Shown one piece after another: positions 12,030 to 23,008 of a DNA stretch of 64,000 nt. Source of the stretch: Ditylenchus dipsaci. Its lineage: Eukaryota; Nematoda; Chromadorea; Rhabditida; Anguinidae. The stretch is from assembly GCA_004194705.1 (NCBI GenBank), contig SADC01001374.1, positions 310,001-374,000 of the forward strand, written 5' to 3'. Positions within the stretch are counted from its first letter, which is position 1, and every line of letters starts with the position of its first letter. The notes below the pieces were generated by a model. It did not search any database and was not told the origin of the DNA. It saw only the letters and a program-made list of their open reading frames with translations. The position numbers were made by a program, and so were the translations under genes.

Positions 12030-14240
12030 TCAGTCCCTCAAGTTGTGCTGCACCCACTTGTGTGATTTGATTTCTTGAAGTGACAACCGGTGCGATGGCT
12101 CCAACACCAACAGCTATAATATTCGTATGAAAAAAGCTTTGGTATAAGGGAGCTTACCCTAGACACCAACTTTCGAGCTTCGTCAGGAAAAGAGGTGGGA
12201 AAGAATATCGGACATGCTTGATACACTCCATGGTGTAAGCGCTATTGTCATGCTCGAACGGTGGTTTGCCCACCAGAAATTCGTAGAGTAGCACACCCAC
12301 AGACCAGTTGTCCACGTTATGGTCATGCGCTCTGTCTATTAGCATCTGAATTAGATTTTTTTTGTAAAAATGTTTGATTAAACCAAATTTCCCTTTTTTA
12401 TGGTAACTCATGTTTCCGAATCGTCTTTTAAAAAAAATTGTCCATTTTACGAAGCCCCAAATCTTTTTTATTTCAGAGACTTTACTTCAAGACCTTTTTT
12501 TCTTAAAAACGGCAATAAGCAAGGCCTGAAATGACATTTTTACTTGTAAAATAGTAAAAATGTCCTTTTTAGCCAAATTTCCTTTCAAAGAATTTTCATT
12601 CGAATCCGCTCTAATTACCAGATGGCCGATAACTGATCAATAAATTCTTATCAGTCATTCCCTAATCGTCGGTCATCCTTTCAACAATATTGACGTTAAA
12701 TTTTGTTTTTTGTTTTGATTTTGTCAAAACTTTCAGGAGGTTGAAAATATATCCTCCATGGCTGATAATTAGAGCGGACAAGGTATTCCTTTTTTACGAA
12801 AATGGAGCTCAACATCATAAATTCACTAGGATTTTGAACTCACATTTTAAAAGGCCATTGCCGTCTCCGACAACGATTGACTTCCGGGAATTCAAAAAAA
12901 AATCCTAATCATTGAACTTCTGTACGGATTTAATTAACTTGGTTTCTATGGCTGCCCTTATACTCCCGCGGGACACGAGACACGGTACACGGGACAAGTG
13001 CCCGTAAAGCCATGGGAAACGGCTATTTTTAATCCTGGCAACAGATTCAAGGGTAAATCGACGCTGGTCTACACGATAATATTAATCTAAATAATGTTTA
13101 GACACTCAGAAATTATTTTTAGATGTCCGAAGGTCCTGTCACGCGGTAGGAATTTGAGGATTTGTCCCGCAGGGCATTGACCTGCGGGACAGCCTAAAAA
13201 CCGTTTTTGATAGTTTGTTTTGACAAATCTGCCATTTCTATGTTTTAGAGCAAGGTCGATTTTCTTATGGAAATATTAAAAAAGGTAAAAGATGATGACT
13301 AGGAGCCGAAATAGTAACAAAAAGTGTTTGAAAAATTGTCCCGTGTCCCGCGGAAGTATGAGGGGAGCCTAACAAAACTTTACCTAAAATTTTGTTAGAA
13401 ACCAAGCTGAAAAATCCGTACAGAAGCTCAATGATTAAGCGAAAACTTTTCAATTGACGGTGGACAATCTAGAATACGTGGCCATGGCCCTTCAAGGCAG
13501 TCAAATTCGACAGAATTTTCACTTTATTACGAATAAACTCAGACAAAATTACCGGGATACGCATCTACAATAGCGCGCAATTTTTCAAATATAGTTACGT
13601 GTAAAATATACCTCTGGAGGTAAATAATCCAATGTCCCACACATAGTCAAACGCCTAAATTATCTACAAGGTACAAAATCAGAAAAATACAATAAAAAGT
13701 ACTTGGAAGTAGGTGCATGTACAGACCACCCAAAGTCAGCTATTTTAATGTCTCCTTTGGCGCTTAACAACAGATTCTCAGGCTTGATGTCTCTGTGGAT
13801 TACATTCTTCTGGTGACAATATGTGAGAGCATCTGCCAACTGGTAGATGATCTTGGCAGTGAAAGTTTCTGAGAACTGATTCTCTTTTTTGAGTTGACCA
13901 TAGACTGATCCACGAGCAGCATATTCCAGAATCAGGTACACCCTCTCTTCGTCGTAGAAGTAACCATAAAGGCGAAGAATATTAGGGTGTCTAAAACTCA
14001 TTATTATGGTATAATTTTAATTTTCTGGGGGATAAATTTACCGCAAGTGATACTGGATTTCGATTTCCCTTCTGAGCTGATGGAACACTTTGTGCTTCTC
14101 AAGATCTTTTTGAAAAGTACTTTCAAAGCTACCACATATTGTGTTTTGCGCTCCCTGGCCAAGTATACATTGCCAAATTTGCCTTTGCCCAATGGCTTGC
14201 CTATCTCAAAGTCGTCTAAAGTCCAAGTCAGCTTTGACAT
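12030..14240 (-). CDS. AURK: Aurora-type serine/threonine kinase, five exons (unit 1)
   Basis: Exons: 14042-14240, 13703-13990, 13612-13654, 12158-12345, 12030-12113. The order of motifs is [13 protein letters not shown] (glycine loop), VVALKVLFK (catalytic Lys), [40 protein letters not shown], then the 43-base exon for [14 protein letters not shown] (activation segment), [21 protein letters not shown] and a C-terminus [10 protein letters not shown]. This is Aurora, which phosphorylates spindle and centromere proteins in mitosis. About 267 residues would be encoded, so there is almost no N-terminal extension. Two single-base deletions break the frame: an A/T run at 14107-14111 in exon 1, and a G run at 12197-12199 in exon 4, where unit 2 has one more base. 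I suspect assembly error. Intron 3 holds 1.3 kb of nested MITEs. Confidence 0.88.
12346..13611. mobile_element. Nested foldback MITEs in Aurora intron 3
   Basis: Outer inverted arms lie near 12850 (AAAGGCCATTGCCGTCTCCG) and 13455-13490 (inverse, around GGCCATGGCCCTTCA). Within them is a second pair (GGGACACGAGACACGG near 12970; inverse around GTCCCGTGTCCCGC at 13338-13355), plus paired CTTCTGTACGGATTT / AAATCCGTACAGAAG blocks shared with elements at 32670-32890 and 47126-47590. Absent from unit 2, which lost this intron. Confidence 0.6.
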
Positions 14241-14666
14241 CGCACTAATTATTGTAAATAGTTGGGGCTGATTTAAAATTTCAAATTCTAGACGAACTGT
14301 TTTGTTTAATTTAAGCTGGAACAGTTTCAAAAATTCAAACAGTAAAATTTCCGCCAACTAAGAAATCATTTTTAAACACACAATTTTAATATTCTGTCTT
14401 ATTTGAAAAAATTTGAATTTGGATTAGGGTGTCCATATTGAAGAAATTCAAAGACATGTCTAGAACAAAGAAAAAATTTACTAATAAAAAAATACATTTT
14501 CCAAATTTATCCTCAAAAAAATTGTCTTTTCGAGTAATCAAACATAAAACTGGTATTTATCATATCCTCGTACTTTTTTTTTCAACTCAACAGCTAGTAG
14601 TTAGCTCTACATCTCGGTCAGCCGACTCTTTCACTTGAAGGAGGGCATTCACAGTTATGACTTGTA

Positions 14667-15396
14667 CAGTCGAACTTCGATATAACGAAACTCTGGGCGA
14701 CTAAAACAATGTTCGTTATGTTGAGGTATTTTAACCGACATTTGATAAAGGATGCGTACCACTATACTACATTGGCACAAGAATGTGAAAGTAGACACAT
14801 GAATTTTTTATTATCAATGCCGTATTTCTTCTAATTCTCGCCCCCTCTAACAAGCTTCCCCTCCCTTTAGTTCGAAAATTTTGTTATATTGACACTTTTC
14901 TATGCGAAAATTTCAAATAGGGTTCCTCGTATAGCAGGTTTAGTTATGCTAAGGGTTTGTATATTTGTCTGCAATATTTTGAAAAAAAGTTCGTTGCAGT
15001 CCCCCCACCTCAAGTTCGTTCCCACCTGGGGTCCGACACTTTTTTTAAGCTGATTTTAAAAAGCGCCTTGTCAGTTCTGTTTCCGCAGTCTGGTGGCAAA
15101 AATCGCAAGTATTCCGCTTTTGCCAATCGATTTAACGACCCCCCTTTTAAAAATTAGAGGGTCATTAAATCAAGGTTTTGTTTTTTTTAAAGCAAAAACT
15201 GTGGGTTTATGAAAAACGATCGGCAAAATCGGAATTTTTGCGATATTTGTACCAGACTGTCAAAACAGAATCGATAAAATATTTCGAAAATAGGATTAAA
15301 AAAGTGTCGGACCCTAGTTGGGAACGAACTTGAGGTGGGGTCGTCACATCGAGGTTTGACTGTGTATTAAGGGCTCGCTATATCAAGGCCCGACTG
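14667..15396. mobile_element. Tigger/pogo-like element upstream of Aurora (unit 1)
   Basis: TA-flanked inverted ends CAGTCGAACTTCGATATAAC and, at the right, CGCTATATCAAGGCCCGACTG. The interior contains a second related pair (CCACCTCAAGTTCGTTCCCA and its inverse at 15315-15345), suggesting nesting of two family members. No transposase reading frame. Confidence 0.75.
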
Positions 15397-17826
15397 TAAC
15401 AAGTTTCTGTCATCTATCTACTGGGTCTGACACAACGAAAAGTGTGATACTGGAATTAACCGGAATTTTTGGCCCTGTTCACCTTTACGGGGCATTATTT
15501 TGCCTTGGTCCCCCCTGTTGTTTTTTTGCATTTTCTCATTTTTTGCCTTGGTCCCCCTGTGGTTTTTTTGCAGAGTTCGCATATTTGTTACATCGTCTAT
15601 ATTATTTTTTAGTGCCTTTGACGGTCAATGCCACGCTCAAAAATTTTCTCTTCTGTGGAATTTCCGAATGTTGTTTCTCTCCGGCTGAAGGAAATATTTC
15701 TCTATAGTAGCGAGCAGTCCCTGAAGTTCTTCGTAGGTTGCAATCTTATCAATAATGAAGCCTTCTGCAACAATTGTGAAAAGCCAATGTTAATCGAACT
15801 GAGAGCAGACATAATCGACAACATTCAGGTATCTTGTATTTTTATTTCATTGCATGTTTTTCCTCGTTTAGTGGCGCTGTATCCAAAAGCAGAAGCTTTG
15901 CTCGCGGAAGACAATACGAAAAGGTTCTTTTTTCGAGCGTTCTCATCTACGTTTGCAACAGTGGTTGATCATCTTCTATATGTGGGCTAACGATTATTCA
16001 AATAAGCAAATTTCGAAAGAAACTGGATTGAGTACACAGCACACTTGTGATTGGCTGAACTTATGCAGGGAGATTTGTCAGAACTATGTTTTGATTTTAA
16101 GTTCTTTCGCACAAAGTATTTTTGCATTATGATAGATGAATGTTCAGCTATTGTCATAATCAACCGAAGCTAGGAGGACCTGGAAGCTACATAGAAATAG
16201 ATGAGTCTTCCATCTGCAAGAGAAAGTATAGCCGTGGTCGATACAGAAGGGGTTCAAGTCAGTGGGTGTTTGGTGGCGTGGAACGTGGAGTTGGTAAGGA
16301 TTCAAAAATAGTAGACACATGAATTTTTTTATTATCAATGCCGTATTTCTTCTAATTCTCGCCCCTCTAACAAGCTTCCCCTCCCTTTAGTTCGAAAATT
16401 TTGTTATATTGACACTTTTCTATGCGAAAATTTCAAATAGGGTTCCTCGTATAGCAGGTTTAGTTATGCTAAGGGTTTGTATATTTGTCTGCAATATTTT
16501 GAAAAAAAGTTCGTTGCAGTCCCCCACCTCAAGTTCGTTCCCACCTGGGGTCCGACACTTTTTTTAAGCTGATTTTAAAAAGCGCCTTGTCAGTTCTGTT
16601 TCCGCAGTCTGGTGGCAAAAATCGCAAGTATTCCGCTTTTGCCAATCGATTTAACGACCCCCTTTTAAAAATTAGAGGGTCATTAAATCAAGGTTTGTTT
16701 TTTTTAAAGCAAAAACTGTGGGTTTATGAAAAACGATCGGCAAAATCGGAATTTTTGCGATATTTGTACCAGACTGTCAAAACAGAATCGATAAAATATT
16801 TCGAAATAGGATTAAAAAAGTGTCGGACCCTAGTTGGGAACGAACTTGAGGTGGGGTCGTCACATCGAGGTTTGACTGTGTATTAAGGGCTCGCTATATC
16901 AAGGCCCGACTGTAACAAGTTTCTGTCATCTATCTACTGGGTCTGACACAACGAAAAGTGTGATACTGGAATTAACCGGAATTTTTGGCCCTGTTCACCT
17001 TTACGGGGCATTATTTTGCCTTGGTCCCCCCTGTTGTTTTTTTTGCATTTTCTCATTTTTTGCCTTGGTCCCCCCTGTGGTTTTTTTGCAGAGTTCGCAT
17101 ATTTGTTACATCGTCTATATTATTTTTTAGTGCCTTTGACGGTCAATGCCACGCTCAAAAATTTTCTCTTCTGTGGAATTTCCGAATGTTGTTTCTCTCC
17201 GGCTGAAGGAAATATTTCTCTATAGTAGCGAGCAGTCCCTGAAGTTCTTCGTAGGTTGCAATCTTATCAATAATGAAGCCTTCTGCAACAATTGTGAAAA
17301 GCCAATGTTAATCGAACTGAGAGCAGACATAATCGACAACATTCAGGTATCTTGTATTTTTATTTCATTGCATGTTTTTCCTCGTTTAGTGGCGCTGTAT
17401 CCAAAAGCAGAAGCTTTGCTCGCGGAAGACAATACGAAAAGGTTCTTTTTTCGAGCGTTCTCATCTACGTTTGCAACAGTGGTTGATCATCTTCTATATG
17501 TGGGCTAACGATTATTCAAATAAGCAAATTTCGAAAGAAACTGGATTGAGTACACAGCACACTTGTGATTGGCTGAACTTATGCAGGGAGATTTGTCAGA
17601 ACTATGTTTTGATTTTAAGTTCTTTCGCACAAAGTATTTTTGCATTATGATAGATGAATGTTCAGCTATTGTCATAATCAACCGAAGCTAGGAGGACCTG
17701 GAAGCTACATAGAAATAGATGAGTCTTCCATCTGCAAGAGAAAGTATAGCCGTGGTCGATACAGAAGAGGTTCAAGTCAGTAAGTGTTTGGTGGCGTGGA
17801 ACGTGGAGTTGGTAAGGATTCAAAAA
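14793..17826. repeat. Head-to-tail duplication of a 1.5 kb segment (Tigger end plus Merlin 5' part)
   Basis: 14793-16308 is repeated at 16309-17826. The first copy ends at GGTAAGGATTCAAAAATA and continues directly into AGTAGACACATGAATT, the start of the second. Copies are almost identical, differing mostly in homopolymer length. Unit 2 has this segment once. It is either a very recent duplication or a collapsed or mis-joined assembly repeat. Confidence 0.85.
15471..16308 (+). mobile_element. Merlin transposon, 5' part (first copy)
   Basis: Begins with the Merlin terminus GGCCCTGTTCACCTTTACGG and the CCTTGGTCCCCC motif, then a transposase start at 15628 with a Cys motif (CNNCEKP), an intron at 15828-15870, and WRCIQKQKLC, IRKGSFFERS, DWLNLCREIC. 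The next exon gives KLGGPG and IEIDES (first catalytic Asp), CKRKYSRGR and SQWVFGG. It is cut off at 16308 by the tandem junction, so the rest of the transposase is missing. Confidence 0.85.
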
Positions 17827-18484
17827 TACCGTTAACTAATCTTGTCATCATAAATAATTTAGGTGGTTTGGCATTTGCTGTTAGGGTCAAGCATCGAATG
17901 AAAAAAAAACTCTTCTTCGTTTGATAAAGAATCATATTCGATCAGGTACTGCAACATTTTTAGAAATTGATGCATTTTAATGGTGGACAGTTCAGAAACG
18001 ACAATAATCAGTGATGAATGGCCGGCATATCGAAGGTTAGGAAATAAAATAGGACGATATGTTGGATACAAGCACCTGACAATCTGCCATAAAAATCAAT
18101 TCGTTAGGTATGTCATGTGATTTTGAAGTTGCTTTCTACAGTAGAGTAATTTCATTCCTATTTTAGGACTATTATAGAGGAAGGTATTCCATTTAAAGTC
18201 CATACCAATAAGTGCGAAGGACAATGAGCACACATGAAGCACAAAGTAAAACGACTCTATGGAACTAGCGATTTGCTCGTGGCATCCTACGTGCAAGAAG
18301 CCGTTTTCCGTCAGAATTGTCGTGCAAGAAAATGGGATTTCTTGACTAAATTCTTAGCGCAAATATCGTTGGTTTATCAGTTTTGATTATTTCATGTATT
18401 TCCTGTATCGAATGTGAAATTTGAGTTTATTGTAATTGTATTGATAATAAATAAATAATCATTAAAGCAAAGAGAGATTAAAAA
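16987..18484 (+). mobile_element. Merlin transposon, second copy lacking its right end
   Basis: Carries the whole transposase region: zinc-binding Cys pairs, IEIDES, ISDEWPAY (second catalytic Asp) and HTNKCEGQ. The codon after EGQ, a Trp in the family motif, is TGA (18225-18227). An A run after 17900 shifts the frame before TLLRLIKNHI. The right inverted repeat is absent because the element is joined to unit 2 at 18490. Inactive. Confidence 0.85.
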
Positions 18485-18490
18485 TTTTTA
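17827..18490. other. 3' part of the second Merlin copy
   Basis: Corresponds to 23843-24503 of the unit 2 copy: last transposase exons, the non-coding tail and a run of AATAAATAAATAATC near 18445-18460 that could act as a polyadenylation signal. Confidence 0.6.
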
Positions 18491-18685
18491 TGGTACAGAA
18501 ATAGATACTTTTTATTTTGGAAAAAGTCGTTGCTAAACTGAACTATCGAAAACTTTTAAAAAGATAAAACTTTTGCAAGAATTTTTGCAAAGGGACTTAA
18601 AAATATAAAGCATTCTAAAGTCTGATTTCATTTGGAGTTTAGACTTCATATTTGTAAAGTTGAAAATCATATAATTCAATCTCAC

Positions 18686-18992
18686 ATGACAAACACCAGG
18701 CAAAAGTTTAGCGTTGAACAAGCCAGGTATTGCTGTTTCCACAATCAGGCTAAAAATATTACTCAAAATAAAAAGGATGCAAAATCAAATTACCCGACGA
18801 TAACATCACAACTAAGGTCAGGTATGTTGATATTTAGTTTCTCGCACTCTTCTTTTAACACTTCCGACAGCGCTTTTAATGCCTTTGACAACAAAGTTAT
18901 TTTGAAACATTTAAATAATTCTCTGGAACTAACATTAACACTAGTAATTGTAGTTTTTCCAGTCACTGCTACACAAATCCAATTGACAACAT
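18686..18992 (-). pseudogene. Unit 2 copy of the unrecognised gene fragment
   Basis: Same two exons (18794-18992 and 18686-18749) and the same short intron as 7030-7336. The first exon differs by two residues. The second has four replacements within about 20 codons (for example AIPDFFNAEL becomes AIPGLFNAKL), suggesting that this copy is free to drift. Product unknown. Confidence 0.35.
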
Positions 18993-19085
18993 CTAAAATT
19001 TTAAAGATTCTTATCACTAATTTTCAAAATTTTTATTTTCATTATCTTTGAACATGCCTCATAAGTATGGGCAAAAAGGCGGCAT

Positions 19086-20776
19086 TAGAAATTGAGCTCA
19101 GATGCACGATTTGTAAAAACCGGTCAAAATGTCAATTGACTAAAAATCAATGGACGAAAAAGAGTCGACACTGGGATCTGGAACCTTGTCCCATGCGCAG
19201 GGTAGGCCAACCTACTTTAGCACAAACTCACGCATGTTTTTCTTACTTTCTCAAGCTTGAGAAAACTATTTGAGTCTGTCCTAACTTAGGCTGGCTAACA
19301 CTACGCTAAAGCTCAATCTCAAAAAAGGAAGGGTCAGAGCATTTTTTTCTCACAGAGCCATAAGTTACAAAGAAAAATTACTTTCACATAGAGAGCATTC
19401 CAGCGGTTGTTCACTACTTTTACTATCTTTAAGATTCTTCGAGAATAGTGGTCCGTAATGGGCAGTTGCTGAAACTATGTACTTTAAATGTTTAAGATTG
19501 ATAAGTCAAACGATGTCTGCGGCAGTTGTAAAATTTCCAATCACCCTGCGATTTTCTGAACAAAGAAAATCATTATCTCAACTTTGTTTTATTAGGACAG
19601 GGGAGAAAACCTGTGTCTTGGATCTGCATTTGAAAATTCCATGGTTTTCGGTGTTTTTTCATCTCACAGAAAAGTGAGCAATATGCTTTAGAGGTCATAA
19701 CTTTGCAATTTTGGGTAGAGTTACTTTGTTAAATTCGCTTTTTTACTTGTAAAAGTTCATAGTTATGCGGAAAATGTCTGAGAAGTCTAAATACTGAAAG
19801 CTGTTTTTTTTCTGAATTTTTTTCAAATAGTATTTCCTCATACGAAACAATAAAATTACTTTAATAGAACTGACGTAGTGTTTTTACGAATGATTAGCCA
19901 GCTAAAAGTTTGAGGCTATTTCGGAACTTATTTAGTCCGAGGCGCATTTCATAGTTTTTCGTAAATCATGTTTAAAAGTCTTCTAAGTAATGTTTATATC
20001 TAAAACAACGATAAAAAAGGTAATTTCGCTACACGTTTCTTCAAAAAAAATTCCACAGAAAAATTTTGACTAAAATTTCACCGAAATCTTGATTAACCTT
20101 GATTAACTTCCCCAAGGCAAAAAGTCAGATTTTGATCAAAAGTTCTTTTTTCAAACAATTGAATTTTTATGCGAGAAAGCATCGGTTTTAAAGGTGTACA
20201 CCCAATTCATCGTACGGACAATTTATCGTATTGTTATAGAGCCGAACTCTAACTAACTAAATTAATAATTCGTACGATGAATTGTCTGTACGATGAATTG
20301 ACCTAGACTCGATTTGAAGATTTAAAAATTACTCAAGAAACTTTTAAACATGATTCAAGAAAAATTATGAAGTAACCCCCCCCCCCCGGACTGCCACTAT
20401 TTCTTTTCTAATAATAACCTACTCAACTTTAATAATCACTCACCAAACAAAATCAGGTTAAAGCAAATAATAGATTTTAGCTGAATAGTCGTCATTTTTA
20501 GCTCCACAGAAATAGTGTGAATATGTGTAAAAAGACGAAATTTCTTTTCTATGTCTAATTATTATCAGCACACTTCGTGTAATTTTAAGGCATTTGTTCC
20601 CCTTATGATTGTGTACAGTTGTTAGATTAGTTCAACTACAATAAATTTTTTCTGTAACCAATTAGAAGTTTTATGTACAGTGCAGTGTGGATGGATATAT
20701 GGATTCGAGAAAAATGAAAAAACAACAACAAAAAAGATGCTTCGAGTGAATTCGAACCTGCGAAATGAAAAATAGA
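19086..20776. other. Non-coding part of unit 2
   Basis: Counterpart of 7838-9565. No gene recognised. Includes the palindromic element with GTACGATGAATTGT arms at about 20209-20300 and a C10 homopolymer near 20376. Confidence 0.5.
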
Positions 20777-21115
20777 ATCCCAACCGATGCCTATTATACA
20801 GTGTGATTTTTTGCCATATCCGAAGTGTTAGATTTTGCAACTTTCAAAGTATAATATCTCGCCCAGAGCTGCTTCATAAGAAAATTTTGATTGCAGGCTA
20901 GAAATAAGCTCGAGGGCTATCTCTCGGTATATCAGTCTCCTTGATAGGGGACGGGGTGGTCATGCATTTTCCCGTGTTAGTTAATCTTGAGAATCTCGTT
21001 TTTTGCAAGTCTCTCCTAGACTGTGCAGAGAGCCATTTCTTTCCCTACAGCCATTTTTAGGTCACATAAAATTAGATTGTGTTATTTTTATACCAAATAC
21101 AAGAAGAAAATTTGA

Positions 21116-21359
21116 CGCTAGTAGCGAATACCCCCCCCCCAACGATTTTCACTTTTTTTACTTTAGTAAAAAGTACCCAAATTTATGTCCCAGACCCCGG
21201 AAAATGTGCGCAAACTCTTCATTAGTCACAACTTCCGTAAGCTGGCCTACCCCAAGCCTAAGGGCTAAGCCTAAACTTGTTGTTTGCAAGGGTAGTTACA
21301 GCAATTTTTAAAGGTCGGATGCTCGGGGGGAGGGGGGGGGGTATTCGCTACTAGCGCCG
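21116..21359. mobile_element. GTAGCGAATACCCC-ended MITE with an empty site in unit 1
   Basis: Ends read CGCTAGTAGCGAATACCCCC and, inverted at the right, CGGCGCTAGTAGCGAATACC, with long C/G runs next to them. The element is bracketed by AAAATTTGA on both sides (21107-21115 and 21360-21368); unit 1 has that 9-mer once and no element at about 11900. So it inserted after the duplication with a 9-base target duplication, which fits a Mutator-like or Merlin-like enzyme. Confidence 0.8.
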
Positions 21360-21490
21360 AAAATTTGATACAAAACCAGTTTATTTGTAATTTTATTTAC
21401 AAAAAAATAGAGTTAAAATAGAGTTCACAATATTTGAAAGCTCAGTTAAACTATTAAATTTGAATTGTTTTTCGATTTCATAATTCTGAC

Positions 21491-22137
21491 TCAGTCCCTC
21501 AAGTTGTGCTGCACCCACTTGTGTGATTTGATTTCTTGAAGTGACAACCGGTGCGATGGCTCCAACACCAACAGCTATAATATTCGTATGAAAACAGCTT
21601 TGGTATAATGGAGCTTACCCTAGACACCAACTTTCGAGCTTCGTCAGGAAAAGAGGTGGGGAAAGAATATCGGACATGCTTGATACACTCCATGGTGTAA
21701 GCGCTATTGTCATGCTCGAACGGTGGTTTGCCCACCAGAAATTCGTAGAGTAGCACACCCACAGACCAGTTGTCCACGTTATGGTCATGTGCTCTGTCTA
21801 TTAGCATCTGAATTAGATTATTTTTGTAAAAGAAGAAAAATACAATAAAAAAGTACTTGGAAGTAGGGGCATGTACAGACCACCCAAAGTCAGCTATTTT
21901 AATGTCTGCTTTGGCGCTTAACAACAGATTCTCAGGCTTGATGTCTCTGTGGATTACATTCTTCTGGTGACAATATGTGAGAGCATCTGCCAACTGGTAG
22001 ATGATCTTGGCAGTGAAAGTTTCTGAGAACTGATTCTCTTTTTTGAGTTGACCATAGACTGATCCACGAGCAGCATATTCCAGAATCAGGTACACCCTCT
22101 CTTCGTCGTAGAAGTAACCATAAAGGCGAAGAATATT
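21491..22137 (-). pseudogene. Aurora kinase pseudogene (unit 2)
   Basis: Keeps the 3' part of exon 2 (21857-22137), exon 4 (21619-21807) and exon 5 (21491-21574). Exon 1, the start of exon 2 including RHP, exon 3 and their introns are gone. The ATP-binding loop, the catalytic Lys and the activation segment are therefore missing, while HRDIKPEN and DFGW remain. The deletions join unit 1 positions 13983 to 14598 and 12366 to 13680, at points of short sequence identity (TTAG; TGTAAAA). Exon 4 has an intact frame here, which shows that the unit 1 exon 4 lacks one base. A continuous reading frame across the fused pieces exists but reads through former intron, so no kinase is expected. Confidence 0.9.
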
Positions 22138-22205
22138 AGTTAGCTCTACATCTCGGTCAGCCGACTCTTTCACTTGAAGGAGGGCATTCACAGTTATGAC
22201 TTGTA

Positions 22206-22934
22206 CAGTCGAACTTCGATATAACGAAACTCTGGGAGACTAAAACAATGTTCGTTATGTTGAGGTATTTTAACCGACATTTGATAAAGGATGCGTACCA
22301 CTATACTACATTGGCACAAGAATGTGAAAGTAGACACATGAATTTTTTTATTATCAATGCCGTATTTCTTCTAATTCTCGCCCCCTCTAACAAGCTTCCC
22401 CTCCCTTTAGTTCGAAAATTTTGTTATATTGACACTTTTCTATGCGAAAATTTCAAATAGGGTTCCTCGTATAGCAGGTTTAGTTATGCTAAGGGTTTGT
22501 ATATTTGTCTGCAATATTTTGAAAAAAAGTTCGTTGCAGTCCCCCCACCTCAAGTTCGTTCCCACCTGGGGTCCGACACTTTTTTTAAGCTGATTTTAAA
22601 AAGCGCCTTGTCAGTTCTGTTTCCGCAGTCTGGTGGCAAAAATCGCAAGTATTCCGCTTTTGCCAATCGATTTAACGACCCCCCTTTTAAAAATTAGAGG
22701 GTCATTAAATCAAGGTTTTGTTTTTTTTAAAGCAAAAACTGTGGGTTTATGAAAAACGATCGGCAAAATCGGAATTTTTGCGATATTTGTACCAGACTGT
22801 CAAAACAGAATCGATAAAATATTTCGAAAATAGGATTAAAAAAGTGTCGGACCCTAGTTGGGAACGAACTTGAGGTGGGTCGTCACATCGAGGTTGACTG
22901 TGTATTAAGGGCTCGCTATATCAAGGCCCGACTG
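22206..22934. mobile_element. Tigger/pogo-like element (unit 2 copy)
   Basis: Duplicate of 14667-15396 with the same TA-flanked ends and the same nested interior. It differs mainly by one-base length changes in homopolymers. Confidence 0.75.
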
Positions 22935-23008
22935 TAACAAGTTTCTGTCATCTATCTACTGGGTCTGACACAACGAAAAGTGTGATACTGGAATTAACCG
23001 GAATTTTT

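Larger units (their letters stand above)
6838..18490. repeat. Tandem segmental duplication, unit 1
   Basis: Matching blocks in the same order and orientation as unit 2: 6838-7432 with 18491-19085; 7838-9565 with 19086-20776; 11547-12365 with 20777-21830; 13683-13983 with 21836-22138; 14598-16308 with 22138-23842. Identity by eye is very high with scattered substitutions. Unit 1 keeps segments missing from unit 2 (9567-11546, 12366-13680, 13984-14597) and has an extra tandem copy of the Merlin region. Its right end stops inside the Merlin element, about where unit 2 still continues to the element's right terminus, so the duplication breakpoint lies within that transposon. Confidence 0.9.

Noticed and set aside
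21499..22191. A continuous 230-residue kinase reading frame in unit 2
   Set aside because: It reads through former intron, lacks the glycine loop, catalytic Lys and activation segment, and its 3' end runs past the exon 4 donor into intron.
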